From: Monoglobus pectinilyticus
GTDB lineage: Bacteria; Bacillota; Clostridia; Monoglobales; Monoglobaceae
Reading direction: 5' to 3'
Length of the DNA stretch: 64,000 bases
Assembly: GCF_002874775.1 (NCBI RefSeq)
Contig: NZ_CP020991.1
Span: 2,580,451-2,644,450 of the forward strand
The notes under the pieces are model-generated. The model had not been told where the DNA came from and did not search any database. It saw nothing but the letters and a program-made list of their open reading frames with translations. This document shows, piece by piece, positions 8,380 through 17,218 of the stretch (position 1 is its first letter; each line of letters begins with the position of its first letter). The translations under genes were made by a program, and so were the position numbers.

Positions 8380-8728
8380 TGAACACTGCGTGTTCAGATG
8401 ATAGCTCACCTAACGCGGCAAACTATGTTTGCCCTACCGATGTTCGCTAAAAACTCTGCTTTTTATGCATTAAATTAATATGAACTCGAAAAATCTTTTT
8501 TCACGGTAGCACACAAAGTCAACGGGAAAGTAGTAGGGCTTTTTTCATCATGAAGCCATGCTTCATGGTGAAATGAGCGTGGGCGAGCGCCCATTGGAGC
8601 CGTAGGCGACCTAAGCGAGCAGTACTTTTTCTTTGGTGAAGCGTTTCTTTTTCTTACGAGAAAAAGAAATGTTTCAAACACCTATTATAAGTAAAATAAT
8701 AAATATTATATGGGGTCATATACAAAGT
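8380..8728 (+). repeat. Modular repeat copy R2
   Basis: About 350 bases. Module A starts with a 38-base segment (8380-8417) that is identical in R3: hairpin GAACAC-TGC-GTGTTC followed by GATAGCTCACCTAACGCG, then a stem-loop GGCAAAC-TAT-GTTTGCC at 8417-8433 and CCTACCGATGTTCGCT. After about 60 bases of unrelated sequence, module B (8497-8728) is the near-identical inverted copy of the R1 module B, with the same two hairpins and the same TATATGGGGTCATATACA end (8707-8724). No open frame in it is likely to be a gene. Confidence 0.8.
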
Positions 8729-8757
8729 TGATTTTAATGAATGTTTTCTTTATATAA

Positions 8758-8919
8758 TGAACACTGCGTGTTCAGATGATAGCTCACCTAACGCGCTTGT
8801 TAACACAAGCCTACCGAAGTTCACTGAAAACCACATTTTTATATATTAATTTAAAAGGAAAACTCAGTTTTTTCAATAAGTAAAATATAAATATTATATG
8901 GGGTTATATACATAGTATA
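8758..8919 (+). repeat. Modular repeat copy R3 (short form, outer terminal inverted repeat)
   Basis: A shorter copy that has module A (8758-8795 identical to R2; stem-loop GCTTGT-TAAC-ACAAGC at 8795-8810; CCTACCGAAGTTCACTG) but lacks the central hairpins of module B. It ends with TATATGGGGTTATATACA plus TAGTATA at 8895-8919, which is the inverted complement of the R1 outer end at 7003-7027 with one mismatch. R1 and R3 thus form terminal inverted repeats around about 1.9 kb. Confidence 0.75.
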
Positions 8920-9498
8920 ATAAATAATATTTTAATTAACAATTGTCGATAAATAGAGTATATTTGTTATAAAAATTTGAGTTTGATATAAACTTGTAAT
9001 AGAGAATGGCGCAAAATCAATAATTTTATGAATCATAATTAATGTCTTAAATAAGAGATATATATGTAAATCTCGGTCAATAGATGATGTATATTAGAGC
9101 ACAAAAGCATACATTATATATTTCAAAATTCTATTTATTTATAATTCCAATCAAGCCTGACCCAGGCAATATTTATAAATCCCTTATGTTTTCATATCAA
9201 AATATTATGTCAATGGATGACATTATTTTATTTTAATATACGGAAATATTATACAGATTAATTGCGCAACATACTGTTATATTGCCAATAATTAACCTTT
9301 TAGCTTAAAAATAGTCATTTATCTATGTAAAATAGCAATAATTCTTGTTGAAAAAAACATTTGTTTATGGTAATATATCTATATGATTTTAATTGTACCG
9401 GCATACAAATTATATTGGAGGTGCTGTTTTTATAGAGGGGAATAACAGTTGACGGTATAATATTAAGTTCTTAAATTTTTGGAGCAAGGAGAATTTTT
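8920..9498. other. AT-rich intergenic region before the pectate lyase
   Basis: Nothing coding is seen between the R3 repeat and the lyase promoter. The sequence is very AT-rich, with no recognisable riboswitch and no convincing cre site for catabolite control. Its downstream end holds the lyase promoter and an untranslated leader of roughly 115 bases. Confidence 0.6.
9348..9376 (+). promoter_or_regulatory. Putative promoter of the pectate lyase gene
   Basis: TTGAAA at 9348-9353 and TAATAT at 9371-9376 are spaced by 17 bases. It would leave a leader of about 115 bases before the start at 9499. The AT-rich context lowers confidence. Confidence 0.5.
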
Positions 9499-12400
9499 AT
9501 GAAAAGGATATTATCATTTGCAGTAGCAATCTGTATGGTTCTGTCTGTTTGTTTCGTCAGTGTGTCCGTTTTTGCGGATAATGCGGAACTGCAGGGTAAC
9601 GCTTTGCCAGCCTTTCCCGGAGCAGAGGGCGGCGGTAAGTTTACAAAAGGCGCACGCGGCGTATTGGATAGCGGTGAAGGTAAATTAGAGGTTTATCATG
9701 TTACAAATTTAAACAGCGAGGGTCCAGGTTCGTTTACTGACGCAATAAGCCAGTCAGGAAGAATTGTTGTGTTTGATGTGGGCGGAGTTATAGACGTTCC
9801 TAGTACCGTTTATATCAATAACGATAACATAACTATCCTGGGTCAGACAGCCCCTGGTGATGGAATCACACTTACAGGCGGTGATTTGCGTATAGGCAAT
9901 GGCGTGAAAAATGTTATTATTAGATATATGCGTGTTAGACCGACGAATAAAAATGGTCAGGAAGTTGACGGCTTAGGCGGTCAATGGAACTCGGATATTA
10001 TTATTGACCATTGCTCAACAAGCTGGTGTGTTGACGAGGGATTAACCCTTTATGCAGGTTCGGCTGAATCTGATACATATGAGCAGGGAAAGCGTTTGAC
10101 TGTTCAAAATACTATCACATCTGAAAGTATGAGAATGTCGGGGCATTTTAAAGGCGCACACGGTTATGGCGCAATTATTGGAGGAACCAACGCCACATAT
10201 TACCGCAACTTGTTTGCTCATCACGACAGCCGTTCGCCGAGACTTGACAGAGTTCTGCAAAACACAGACTTTAGAAATAATGTTGTCTATAACTGGGGTG
10301 TAACCAACTCAGCCTATGGCGGTGAGCCTACTTCACCGCATAATAAGGTTATAAATCCGTCAAAGGTTAATTATTCAAATAATTATTATAAGTACGGTCC
10401 GAGTACAGTTTCAGGCAAGAGATACCGTATATATGATTTTGCAAAGATGGCTAAAGTTATTGACGGAGTGACTTATAAAAGCAAATTCTATATGACTGAT
10501 AACTATGTGGTTGGAAGCTCAACGGTTACTAATAATAACTGGTCTAACGACGGCACCAACAGTGCGGCTGACCAGGTGGAAAAGGTTGACACGCCATTTT
10601 CTTTAGGCGATGATTTGTATCCGGATTTGAATATTACAGAAGGAAATATATTGCTGGGAAAAGACGTAATGTCAAATCTTTTGCCTGACGTTGGAGCTAA
10701 TCTTCCAAAAAGAGACGCAACTGACGCTCGTGTTATTGCCGATGTTTTAAATCAGACCGGAAGAATTATTAACAATGAAGAGGAGGTCGGAGGACTCTCC
10801 GATATCGAAAGTTCACAGAGAACCTTTGAAATCCCTGCAGATTGGAAAGCTGCAAATGGTATGGGAGCCGGCGCCGCTGAAGCTGATATAGTGACAAGCG
10901 GTGTATGGGCAGGATATACATGGGTTGAAGCTTATGTCAATGATTGGACTGAGCAGCAAAGCGCTCAGGCTCCGACAAATCCTGAAATAGTTGTTACAAG
11001 CCCGGTTATCGCTTCTATAAACAGCACCGTTGATGGTCAGACTGTTCAAAAGGGAAACTGGACTGTTATAAAAGACACGGATACATTAAGTTATAAAGCG
11101 TCTGCAAAAGCTGCTGACGGAACAAATATAACAAAAATGGAACTTTACGATGACGAGTCATTGATTAAAACATATGACGGAGTTTCTTCAATAGATGATT
11201 CACTTCCTCTCGGTATAGGCACACATTATCTGTCATGCGTTGCGCATAATGATAAAGGTGAGAAGACTAGAAGCACTATTTCAATTGTTTATGTAACAGG
11301 CACAAACAAGCCTGAGGGCTGGACTCAGAAACAAATCGGGCCGCCTGCATATTCGGGAAAAGGAATAGTTTCATATGATGCTGATACAGATATTTATACT
11401 ATGGGCGGCAGCGGTAAGATAGGCGGAAAGTCTGATAAGCTTGATTTTATGTATAAAGAGGTTACAGGCGACTTTGACATATCTTTAAAAATGGAAGATA
11501 TAATGGCAAATGAGAATGGAGCAGTTTTGGGACTGATGCTCCGCGAATCTCTTGATGCCGGTTCAAGAATGGCTGCTTTGGTAGACGGCTGGATAAAATA
11601 TGGCAGAAATGACCGTATTGTTGCCCGCACTACTAAAAACGCCAATATAGCCACCGATAGTGAAAACTCCAATTCTACTGATAATAAAATGGGAATATTT
11701 ATGAGAGGCAAGGAAGGCGAGATAGTTTCCGGTAACATTTTGGGTGAACACCCTTATGATACAGCTGAAAACGGAAAATATCATTTGCCAAACTATCTGA
11801 GAATACAAAGAAGCGGAGATAATCTTTTGTTCTCAGTTTCGGACAGCGGAACTGACTGGAAAGATAATGCCAGACAGCCGTATACAATGAAAATAAGCGG
11901 TTTGGCAAATAAACTTTATGTCGGGGTTGCTATTGATTCACAGCAGGGACAGTCTGACGCATCGCCGCAGGCATATTACTCGATGGCGAAATTCAGTAAT
12001 TTAAAGCTTGAAAACCAGTCGAATTTTGACCCGGGCGCTACAGATGAGCCGGTTCCGACTCCTGACGCAGGTCTCACCGATTATCCTGATTGGAATGTTG
12101 GTCAGGTTAGTGCAGCGGGAACTGACGGAGACGCTGTACAAATTGAGTATGAAGGTAAAACGGCTGTAAAAATTAACAGCAGAAATATTTATACAGCTCT
12201 CAGCGAAGTGAAAAATTCTGATATAGTAACTTTTAATACTGATATGTATCTCAGTTCGTCTGATAAAAATGGATTCAGAATATATCTTGAAAATGATAAA
12301 GCAAAGAATTATCAGGATAGTTCAAATAGTTTAGGCGGAGTGTTTGCAGAGGTTTTAAATTCCTCAAATGGTTCTTTGTGCGTAGGTCCTGCTATGGGAG

Positions 12401-12936
12401 CCGCAAATGCTGTCTATGACTTTTCAAATGAACAGGCAGGGTGGTTCAATATTGACATCACTTTGGATTATACTAAAGAAAGCACATCTGATAACTTTAT
12501 TACAGTTATAATTAAAAATGCGGCGGGAGAGGAAGTAGTAAATACTTCAATGCCCGCTATAGACGGAATTGATTCCGGATTAAAGCAAATTCGTCTGATT
12601 GCCAGAAGTGCTCAGCCTTATTTTGCAAATATGGCAGTAGAGACAAAATTGGCAGGAGACGTAATTGTAAATGGGTACCAGAAAATTGTTGATGGAACCG
12701 GTTCGGTTAACTTAAAGAACAATTCTAATGAGCCGAAATCTGTTCAGGTGTTTGTCGCTCAGTATGAAGCGAATGGTAAAATTATTAAAAATGCTAAGAC
12801 GAAAACCGCAGTGTTAGACGGCGGAGCAGAGCAAACAATTACTTTTGACGGATTATTACAGGATGGAGCAAAAGTGTTTGTATGGGACGAAAATTTAAAT
12901 CCTTATTGTTCTGTGTTTAATCTTACAGCAGAATAA
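9499..12936 (+). CDS. Secreted multidomain pectate lyase (PL1-like)
   Basis: A 1145-residue exported protein. A signal peptide (KR, hydrophobic core, cut near VFA-DN at residue 26) precedes a PL1-type parallel beta-helix starting at AFPGAEGGGKFT, with IIDHCSTSWCVDE at 168-180 and HHDSRSPRL at 241-249, the latter holding the expected catalytic arginine region. After about residue 430 come a linker, an Ig-like segment (about 500-600), a concanavalin/DUF1349-like segment (about 605-845), a further beta-rich module after a Pro/Thr linker (about 860-1050), and a C-terminal beta domain of about 90 residues ending near FVWDENLNPYCSVF. It would cleave homogalacturonan outside the cell. No SLH, dockerin or LPxTG anchor is seen. 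The AAGGAG site supports the start. Confidence 0.88.
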   Translation: MKRILSFAVAICMVLSVCFVSVSVFADNAELQGNALPAFPGAEGGGKFTKGARGVLDSGEGKLEVYHVTNLNSEGPGSFTDAISQSGRIVVFDVGGVIDVPSTVYINNDNITILGQTAPGDGITLTGGDLRIGNGVKNVIIRYMRVRPTNKNGQEVDGLGGQWNSDIIIDHCSTSWCVDEGLTLYAGSAESDTYEQGKRLTVQNTITSESMRMSGHFKGAHGYGAIIGGTNATYYRNLFAHHDSRSPRLDRVLQNTDFRNNVVYNWGVTNSAYGGEPTSPHNKVINPSKVNYSNNYYKYGPSTVSGKRYRIYDFAKMAKVIDGVTYKSKFYMTDNYVVGSSTVTNNNWSNDGTNSAADQVEKVDTPFSLGDDLYPDLNITEGNILLGKDVMSNLLPDVGANLPKRDATDARVIADVLNQTGRIINNEEEVGGLSDIESSQRTFEIPADWKAANGMGAGAAEADIVTSGVWAGYTWVEAYVNDWTEQQSAQAPTNPEIVVTSPVIASINSTVDGQTVQKGNWTVIKDTDTLSYKASAKAADGTNITKMELYDDESLIKTYDGVSSIDDSLPLGIGTHYLSCVAHNDKGEKTRSTISIVYVTGTNKPEGWTQKQIGPPAYSGKGIVSYDADTDIYTMGGSGKIGGKSDKLDFMYKEVTGDFDISLKMEDIMANENGAVLGLMLRESLDAGSRMAALVDGWIKYGRNDRIVARTTKNANIATDSENSNSTDNKMGIFMRGKEGEIVSGNILGEHPYDTAENGKYHLPNYLRIQRSGDNLLFSVSDSGTDWKDNARQPYTMKISGLANKLYVGVAIDSQQGQSDASPQAYYSMAKFSNLKLENQSNFDPGATDEPVPTPDAGLTDYPDWNVGQVSAAGTDGDAVQIEYEGKTAVKINSRNIYTALSEVKNSDIVTFNTDMYLSSSDKNGFRIYLENDKAKNYQDSSNSLGGVFAEVLNSSNGSLCVGPAMGAANAVYDFSNEQAGWFNIDITLDYTKESTSDNFITVIIKNAAGEEVVNTSMPAIDGIDSGLKQIRLIARSAQPYFANMAVETKLAGDVIVNGYQKIVDGTGSVNLKNNSNEPKSVQVFVAQYEANGKIIKNAKTKTAVLDGGAEQTITFDGLLQDGAKVFVWDENLNPYCSVFNLTAE

Positions 12937-12968
12937 GAGTTTAGTTATATTTTAAATTGTTTATAAGT

Positions 12969-13003
12969 CAAAAGTCACCTATTGGTGACTTTTGGCTTTT
13001 TTA
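12969..13003 (+). terminator. Terminator after the pectate lyase
   Basis: Arms CAAAAGTCACC (12969-12979) and GGTGACTTTTG (12984-12994) flank a TATT loop and are followed by a T-rich tract. Confidence 0.85.
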
Positions 13004-13035
13004 TATAATGTATATTAAGATACTATCTTGATTAA

Positions 13036-13078
13036 ATAAAAATAAGACTGGACTCGTTACTATCACGAATCCAGTCTT
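13036..13078 (-). terminator. Terminator of the sugar isomerase gene
   Basis: Arms AAGACTGGACTCG (13044-13056) and CGAATCCAGTCTT (13066-13078) pair with one mismatch. Read on the minus strand the hairpin is followed by a T-rich stretch, so it stops transcription coming from the isomerase gene. Confidence 0.75.
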
Positions 13079-13123
13079 TAAATATATAACAATAGCAATT
13101 TTTAATTACAAAGCAGTAATAAT

Positions 13124-14611
13124 TTAAGCAAATGGGTTTTCGCCCTCGTAATAACATCCTGCAGGACGGTTCCATTCTATATCAGTAACGCCCAAATATT
13201 TTACTACTTCAAACAAGTCTTTAGCGGCGTGTTTGAATGCTATACCTGCGTGGTGAGGATACTGTTTATTGATTAAAACGTTGCGGTAGAATCTACCCAT
13301 CTCATTTACAGCAAATACTGCAATGCTTCCGAATGATTTCGGGTCAACGTCTATTATCTCAGCATTGGCAATGTAGCTTCTGAGCTGACCGCCGGCTGTG
13401 CTTTGAAGTCTGAATAAAGTTACGTCTCCGGGACGAATATTACCCTCTAATGTTCCTCTTGATACATTAGGCTCAGGAAGTTCAGGCTCTAGATTTCTCT
13501 TTTGTATCAACTGATATTTTAAAGCATAATCGGTCAATAAATCACAAGCAGTATTTCCGCAGTGGAAGCCCATGAATGTGTCCTTTAATGTATAACCGCT
13601 GAATTTATCTGAATTATCTTCAAACATATCTTTTGGAACAGAGTTGTTAATATCAAGCAAAGTAGGAGCTATGCCGGTTGTGCAGGCAATAATAAATTCA
13701 GTTAATGCTCCATATATATCTGTTTCACAAGCAACAGGAATACCTTTTGATGTAAGACGGGAATTAACGTAACAAGGACAGAATCCAAACTGAGTTTGGA
13801 ATGCAGGCCAGCACTTGTTAGCAAACGCAACATATTTAGAAGCTCCTTTGTTAGCTTCAGCCCAATCGAGCAAAGTAATTTCATATTGAGCAAGTCTAGT
13901 AAGCAGTGAAGGATAGTTGTTTCCTGAACCAAGTTCGTCTGCCATTTCTTTAGCAACAGCTTCTATCCTAGGATCGCCTTCATGTTCATTAAATGAAGCC
14001 AGTAAATCAAGTTCAGAATTTTCCTGAACATTAACACCAAGGTCAAACAATGGTTTAATTGGAGCGTTACATGCAAGGAAGTCATAAGGACGCGGACCAA
14101 ATCCAATTATTTTTAAGCTCTTTACACCAATAATGGCACGAGCAATATTTTCAAACTCAGCAATCATATCTGCAACTTCATCAGGCAGACCAACAGGATA
14201 TTCAGGTATGTATGCTTTTAAGTTCTTTAGGCCTAAGTTGTAGGAAGCGTTAAGAACTCCACAGTATGCGTCGCCTCTGCCGTCTATTAAATCTTCCTGT
14301 GTTTCTTCAGCGGCTGCAACATACATGCAGGGACCGTCAAAATTCTTGCAAAGATAAGTTTCAGGACCCTCAGGACCAAAGTTGCCAAGATATACAACAA
14401 GAGCGTTAACTCCTGCCTTATTTACTTCGTCAATAGCTTCAAGCATGTCTGTTTCATTTTCAACAATAGTCTGTGCTTCATATATGTCAATATTCTTGTC
14501 CGCACAAGCTTTTACCACATTTATACGTCTTTTCTTGCTAAGCTCAATAGGGAAACAGTCACGGCTCACCGCAACGATACCCAGCTTAACTTCCGGGATG
14601 TTGTTAAACAT
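13124..14611 (-). CDS. L-fucose/L-arabinose isomerase family protein
   Basis: A 495-residue cytoplasmic enzyme of the fucose/arabinose isomerase superfamily. Recognisable parts include the N-terminal Rossmann-like segment (KLGIVAVSRDCFPIELSKKR), VVYLGNFGPEGPET, GFGPRPYDFLAC, the catalytic-domain segment YGALTEFIIACTTG, and the C-terminal barrel with GGQLRSYIANAEI and PHHAGIAFKHA. The exact sugar cannot be assigned. Fucose and arabinose occur in pectin side chains, so its position next to a pectate lyase is consistent with use of plant cell-wall sugars, although it is transcribed convergently. The start at 14611 has a GGAGGT site. Confidence 0.8.
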   Translation of the reverse strand: MFNNIPEVKLGIVAVSRDCFPIELSKKRRINVVKACADKNIDIYEAQTIVENETDMLEAIDEVNKAGVNALVVYLGNFGPEGPETYLCKNFDGPCMYVAAAEETQEDLIDGRGDAYCGVLNASYNLGLKNLKAYIPEYPVGLPDEVADMIAEFENIARAIIGVKSLKIIGFGPRPYDFLACNAPIKPLFDLGVNVQENSELDLLASFNEHEGDPRIEAVAKEMADELGSGNNYPSLLTRLAQYEITLLDWAEANKGASKYVAFANKCWPAFQTQFGFCPCYVNSRLTSKGIPVACETDIYGALTEFIIACTTGIAPTLLDINNSVPKDMFEDNSDKFSGYTLKDTFMGFHCGNTACDLLTDYALKYQLIQKRNLEPELPEPNVSRGTLEGNIRPGDVTLFRLQSTAGGQLRSYIANAEIIDVDPKSFGSIAVFAVNEMGRFYRNVLINKQYPHHAGIAFKHAAKDLFEVVKYLGVTDIEWNRPAGCYYEGENPFA

Positions 14612-14658
14612 TTATAATACCTCCACATTTATAATATAAAATTCAATTTCCATAGACT

Positions 14659-14687
14659 ATTTTAATATAAAAACACAGCGCCGTCAA
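14659..14687 (-). promoter_or_regulatory. Promoter of the sugar isomerase gene
   Basis: On the minus strand TTGACG (14687-14682) and TAAAAT (14664-14659) are 17 bases apart, about 48 bases before the start codon. Confidence 0.6.
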
Positions 14688-14695
14688 CATAAAAA

Positions 14696-15976
14696 TTATT
14701 TATTTTGCAATATTTTCACTTTTATCTTAGCTACACGCCGGTTTTCCATTTCTATGACATAAATATGATGTCCGTTATATTCAAAAGTGTCCCCGAGTTC
14801 CGGCATTTTCCCGAGTTTCTCCATAACCCAGCCCGAAACAGTATTTGGGTCGTCGTCACCAGGTTTTTCGTCCATCAGTTTAAGGAAGTCATCCAAATCA
14901 GTACCTCCGAGTATTTCATAAATCCCGTCAGACAGTTCAGAAATGTTTTCTACAACCTTGTCATGCTCATCCCATATTTCTCCTACAAGCTCTTCAAGTA
15001 TATCTTCCAAGGTAAGAATTCCGTCTGTTCCGCCATACTCGTCAATTACTACAGCAAAATGACTTTTTGAATTCTGCAGAACCCTGATTAATTCGGAAAT
15101 GCTTATAGAAGGGGAAACATATATAACCGGTGAAATTATTTCTTCAATATTTCCGCCGCTGTTTTTTTGTATTAGATGAAACAGGTCTTTTTGATGAACA
15201 ACACCTATAATATTATCTATTGTATCCCGGTAAACAGGAAGTCTTGAAAATCCGGATTCCAAAAACATTTCAATAATCTCTTCAGTTGACGTATTTAGTT
15301 CAAGCGCGCACACATCAATACGCGGGGTTAAAATATCTCCGGCTTCCAAATCGTTAAATTCAATAGCACTTTTTATAAGGTCGCTTTCATCAGCGTCAAT
15401 TTCACCGCCGCTTTGGGCTTCGTCGACTATAGTCAAAAGTTCTTCCTCGGTAATACCGCTGTCATTTTTTGATTTAAAAAGCTTGCCAAGAAGTTTTTTC
15501 CACAATCCAAACAAATAATTTATTGGAGTTAGAATAAACTGCAGAACCACAACTATTTTGGAAACAGCAATCGCGTAGCCTTCAGGCTGTTCTTTTGCAA
15601 GGCTTTTTGGTGATATTTCGCCAAATATAAGGACTAATATTGTCATAACAATAGTGGATATAGTAACTCCGGCGTTTCCGAAATATTGGACGAAAAGAAC
15701 TGTCGCCAAAGAAGACGCGAGTATATTAACAATATTATTTCCTATTAGAATTGTAGATAAAAGTTTGTCATAATCCAGGGATAAACGTTCGACTAAAAGA
15801 GCTTTTTTATTGCCCTCTTTTGCAAGATTTTTGATTCGGATACGGTTCAGAGAAGAATAGGCTGTTTCAGTGGCAGAGAAAAAAGCCGAGCAGCCAATAA
15901 GTAGTACAAGAATAATAACAAGTCCAAAAGAACTGTCCATAATTTTTTTGTGCGCGGAGGCTTTTGCCTTCGGCAC
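14696..15976 (-). CDS. CNNM/CBS-domain membrane protein (HlyC/CorC family)
   Basis: A 426-residue integral membrane protein. A CNNM (DUF21) domain with three to four membrane segments (LVIILVLLIGCSAFFSATETA; IVNILASSLATVLFV; TIVMTILVLIFGEISPKSLA) is followed by a hydrophilic linker (EEELLTIVDEAQSGGEID), a CBS pair (DILTPRIDVCAL; FSRLPVYRDTIDNIIG; FAVVIDEYGGTDGILTLED) and a CorC/HlyC C-terminal domain (VSGWVMEKLGKMPELGD). The family is linked to divalent cation, especially magnesium, transport. The start drawn is a GTG directly after AAGGAAAGGAG; spacing is tight, and an ATG at MDSSFGL 12 codons in is the alternative. Confidence 0.88.
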   Translation of the reverse strand: MPKAKASAHKKIMDSSFGLVIILVLLIGCSAFFSATETAYSSLNRIRIKNLAKEGNKKALLVERLSLDYDKLLSTILIGNNIVNILASSLATVLFVQYFGNAGVTISTIVMTILVLIFGEISPKSLAKEQPEGYAIAVSKIVVVLQFILTPINYLFGLWKKLLGKLFKSKNDSGITEEELLTIVDEAQSGGEIDADESDLIKSAIEFNDLEAGDILTPRIDVCALELNTSTEEIIEMFLESGFSRLPVYRDTIDNIIGVVHQKDLFHLIQKNSGGNIEEIISPVIYVSPSISISELIRVLQNSKSHFAVVIDEYGGTDGILTLEDILEELVGEIWDEHDKVVENISELSDGIYEILGGTDLDDFLKLMDEKPGDDDPNTVSGWVMEKLGKMPELGDTFEYNGHHIYVIEMENRRVAKIKVKILQNK

Positions 15977-16031
15977 AACTCCTTTCCTTGATAAAAAATA
16001 TAATAATTGTTACATAAGAATAATCCTAAAT

Positions 16032-16060
16032 AGTATATCATAATTGGCAATAAAAAGCAA
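16032..16060 (-). promoter_or_regulatory. Putative promoter of the CNNM gene
   Basis: On the minus strand TTGCTT (16060-16055) and TATACT (16037-16032) are 17 bases apart. Confidence 0.5.
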
Positions 16061-16366
16061 TAGCAAAATGGGGAATAAATCTTTAATAAGTTTAATATTG
16101 ACTAAATCAGCAAAATAAAAACTCGGCTGAGAATGTTTTTTATTACCGATGTTCTTATTGTACAGTAATATGAATTATGAGATAGTTATAGAACACCTGA
16201 TTAACGGGTGATTTTATTTGAAATTTATATAAATTTTGCATATTATTTTGTTTTTTTATAATATAATTTTATTTTGCTCATGACAGAGTTTTCATAAATA
16301 AAATAATATAATTATAATACTCTATTTAAAACTGTAAAATTATTTTATTGATAACAAATAAGTGAC

Positions 16367-16395
16367 TGGACATTTAAAATAGATAATGCTATAAT
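16367..16395 (+). promoter_or_regulatory. Promoter of the amidohydrolase gene
   Basis: TGGACA (16367-16372) and a consensus TATAAT (16390-16395) are separated by 17 bases, about 40 bases before the start codon. Confidence 0.65.
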
Positions 16396-16435
16396 TTTAT
16401 CTGAAACATTAACAATAACAGATAGGGGATAAAAA

Positions 16436-17218
16436 ATGATAATAGATATACACGCGCATGTATTTCCGAATAAAATTGCAGAAAAAGCGTCACAGGGAAT
16501 AGAAGATTTTTATAACATAGACGTGCCTAATAACGGGACAATAGAAAGACTGCTGGAACTGTCAGACAAAGCCGGAGTGAATAAAGTTGTTATTCATTCT
16601 CCTGCAACAACTCCTCATCAGGTTCAATCAGTGAATAATTTTATATATGACTGTACCCAAAAATATCCCGACAGAGTTATAGGATTTATGACTTTGCATC
16701 CAGACTTTGAGAATATAAATGATGAAGTTGAGCGATGTATCTCTATGGGATTAAAAGGCGTTAAGCTGCATCCGGATTTTCAAAGGTTTCATATCGACGA
16801 TCATAAAGCATTTTGTATATACGAAGCAATTTCAGGACGATTGCCTCTTTTAGTGCATACGGGTGATTTTAGATACCAATGGAGCAAACCTGAAAGAATG
16901 GCAAAAGTGATGGATGAATTTCCGGCAATGACAGTGATAGGAGCACATTTTGGCGGCTGGTCTGAATGGGACGACGCGGCAAGAGTTTTTAAAGGAAAAA
17001 ATATTTATGTTGATACGTCCAGCACTATGTATAGTGTGCCTCCTGAACATATTAATGAGCTGATAAGACAGTATGGAACGGATCATGTACTCTTCGGTTC
17101 CGATTATCCGATGTGGGATGCTGGAACCGAACTTGAATACATAGAGAAACTTGATTTAACAAATGAAGAAAGAGAACTTATACTTCATAAAAACACTGAA
17201 AGAATTTTAGGTATTTAA
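16436..17218 (+). CDS. Amidohydrolase 2 family protein
   Basis: A 260-residue TIM-barrel hydrolase. It begins with the metal motif IIDIHAHVFPNK and continues with KGVKLHPDFQ, LLVHTGDF, VIGAHFGGW and the C-terminal metal/catalytic segment VLFGSDYPMW. This is the amidohydrolase_2 (ACMSD-like) group, which includes decarboxylases and hydrolases of unknown substrate. The start follows AGGGGATAAAAA. The 3' end overlaps the convergent ytaF gene by 4 bases. Confidence 0.85.
   Translation: MIIDIHAHVFPNKIAEKASQGIEDFYNIDVPNNGTIERLLELSDKAGVNKVVIHSPATTPHQVQSVNNFIYDCTQKYPDRVIGFMTLHPDFENINDEVERCISMGLKGVKLHPDFQRFHIDDHKAFCIYEAISGRLPLLVHTGDFRYQWSKPERMAKVMDEFPAMTVIGAHFGGWSEWDDAARVFKGKNIYVDTSSTMYSVPPEHINELIRQYGTDHVLFGSDYPMWDAGTELEYIEKLDLTNEERELILHKNTERILGI

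Larger units (their letters stand above)
15977..16435. other. Intergenic region with divergent promoters
   Basis: No gene is seen. It holds the minus-strand promoter of the CNNM gene near 16032-16060, the plus-strand promoter of the amidohydrolase near 16367-16395, and a weak CACC-GGGTG hairpin near 16193-16212. The rest is AT-rich. Confidence 0.55.

Noticed and set aside
8475-8681. Minus-strand open frame of 68 codons in repeat R2
   Set aside because: Same reason as the R1 frame; it is a mirror of the same repeat.
7003-8919. Insertion sequence with transposase
   Set aside because: No transposase or recombinase frame, intact or broken, is present between the inverted repeats.
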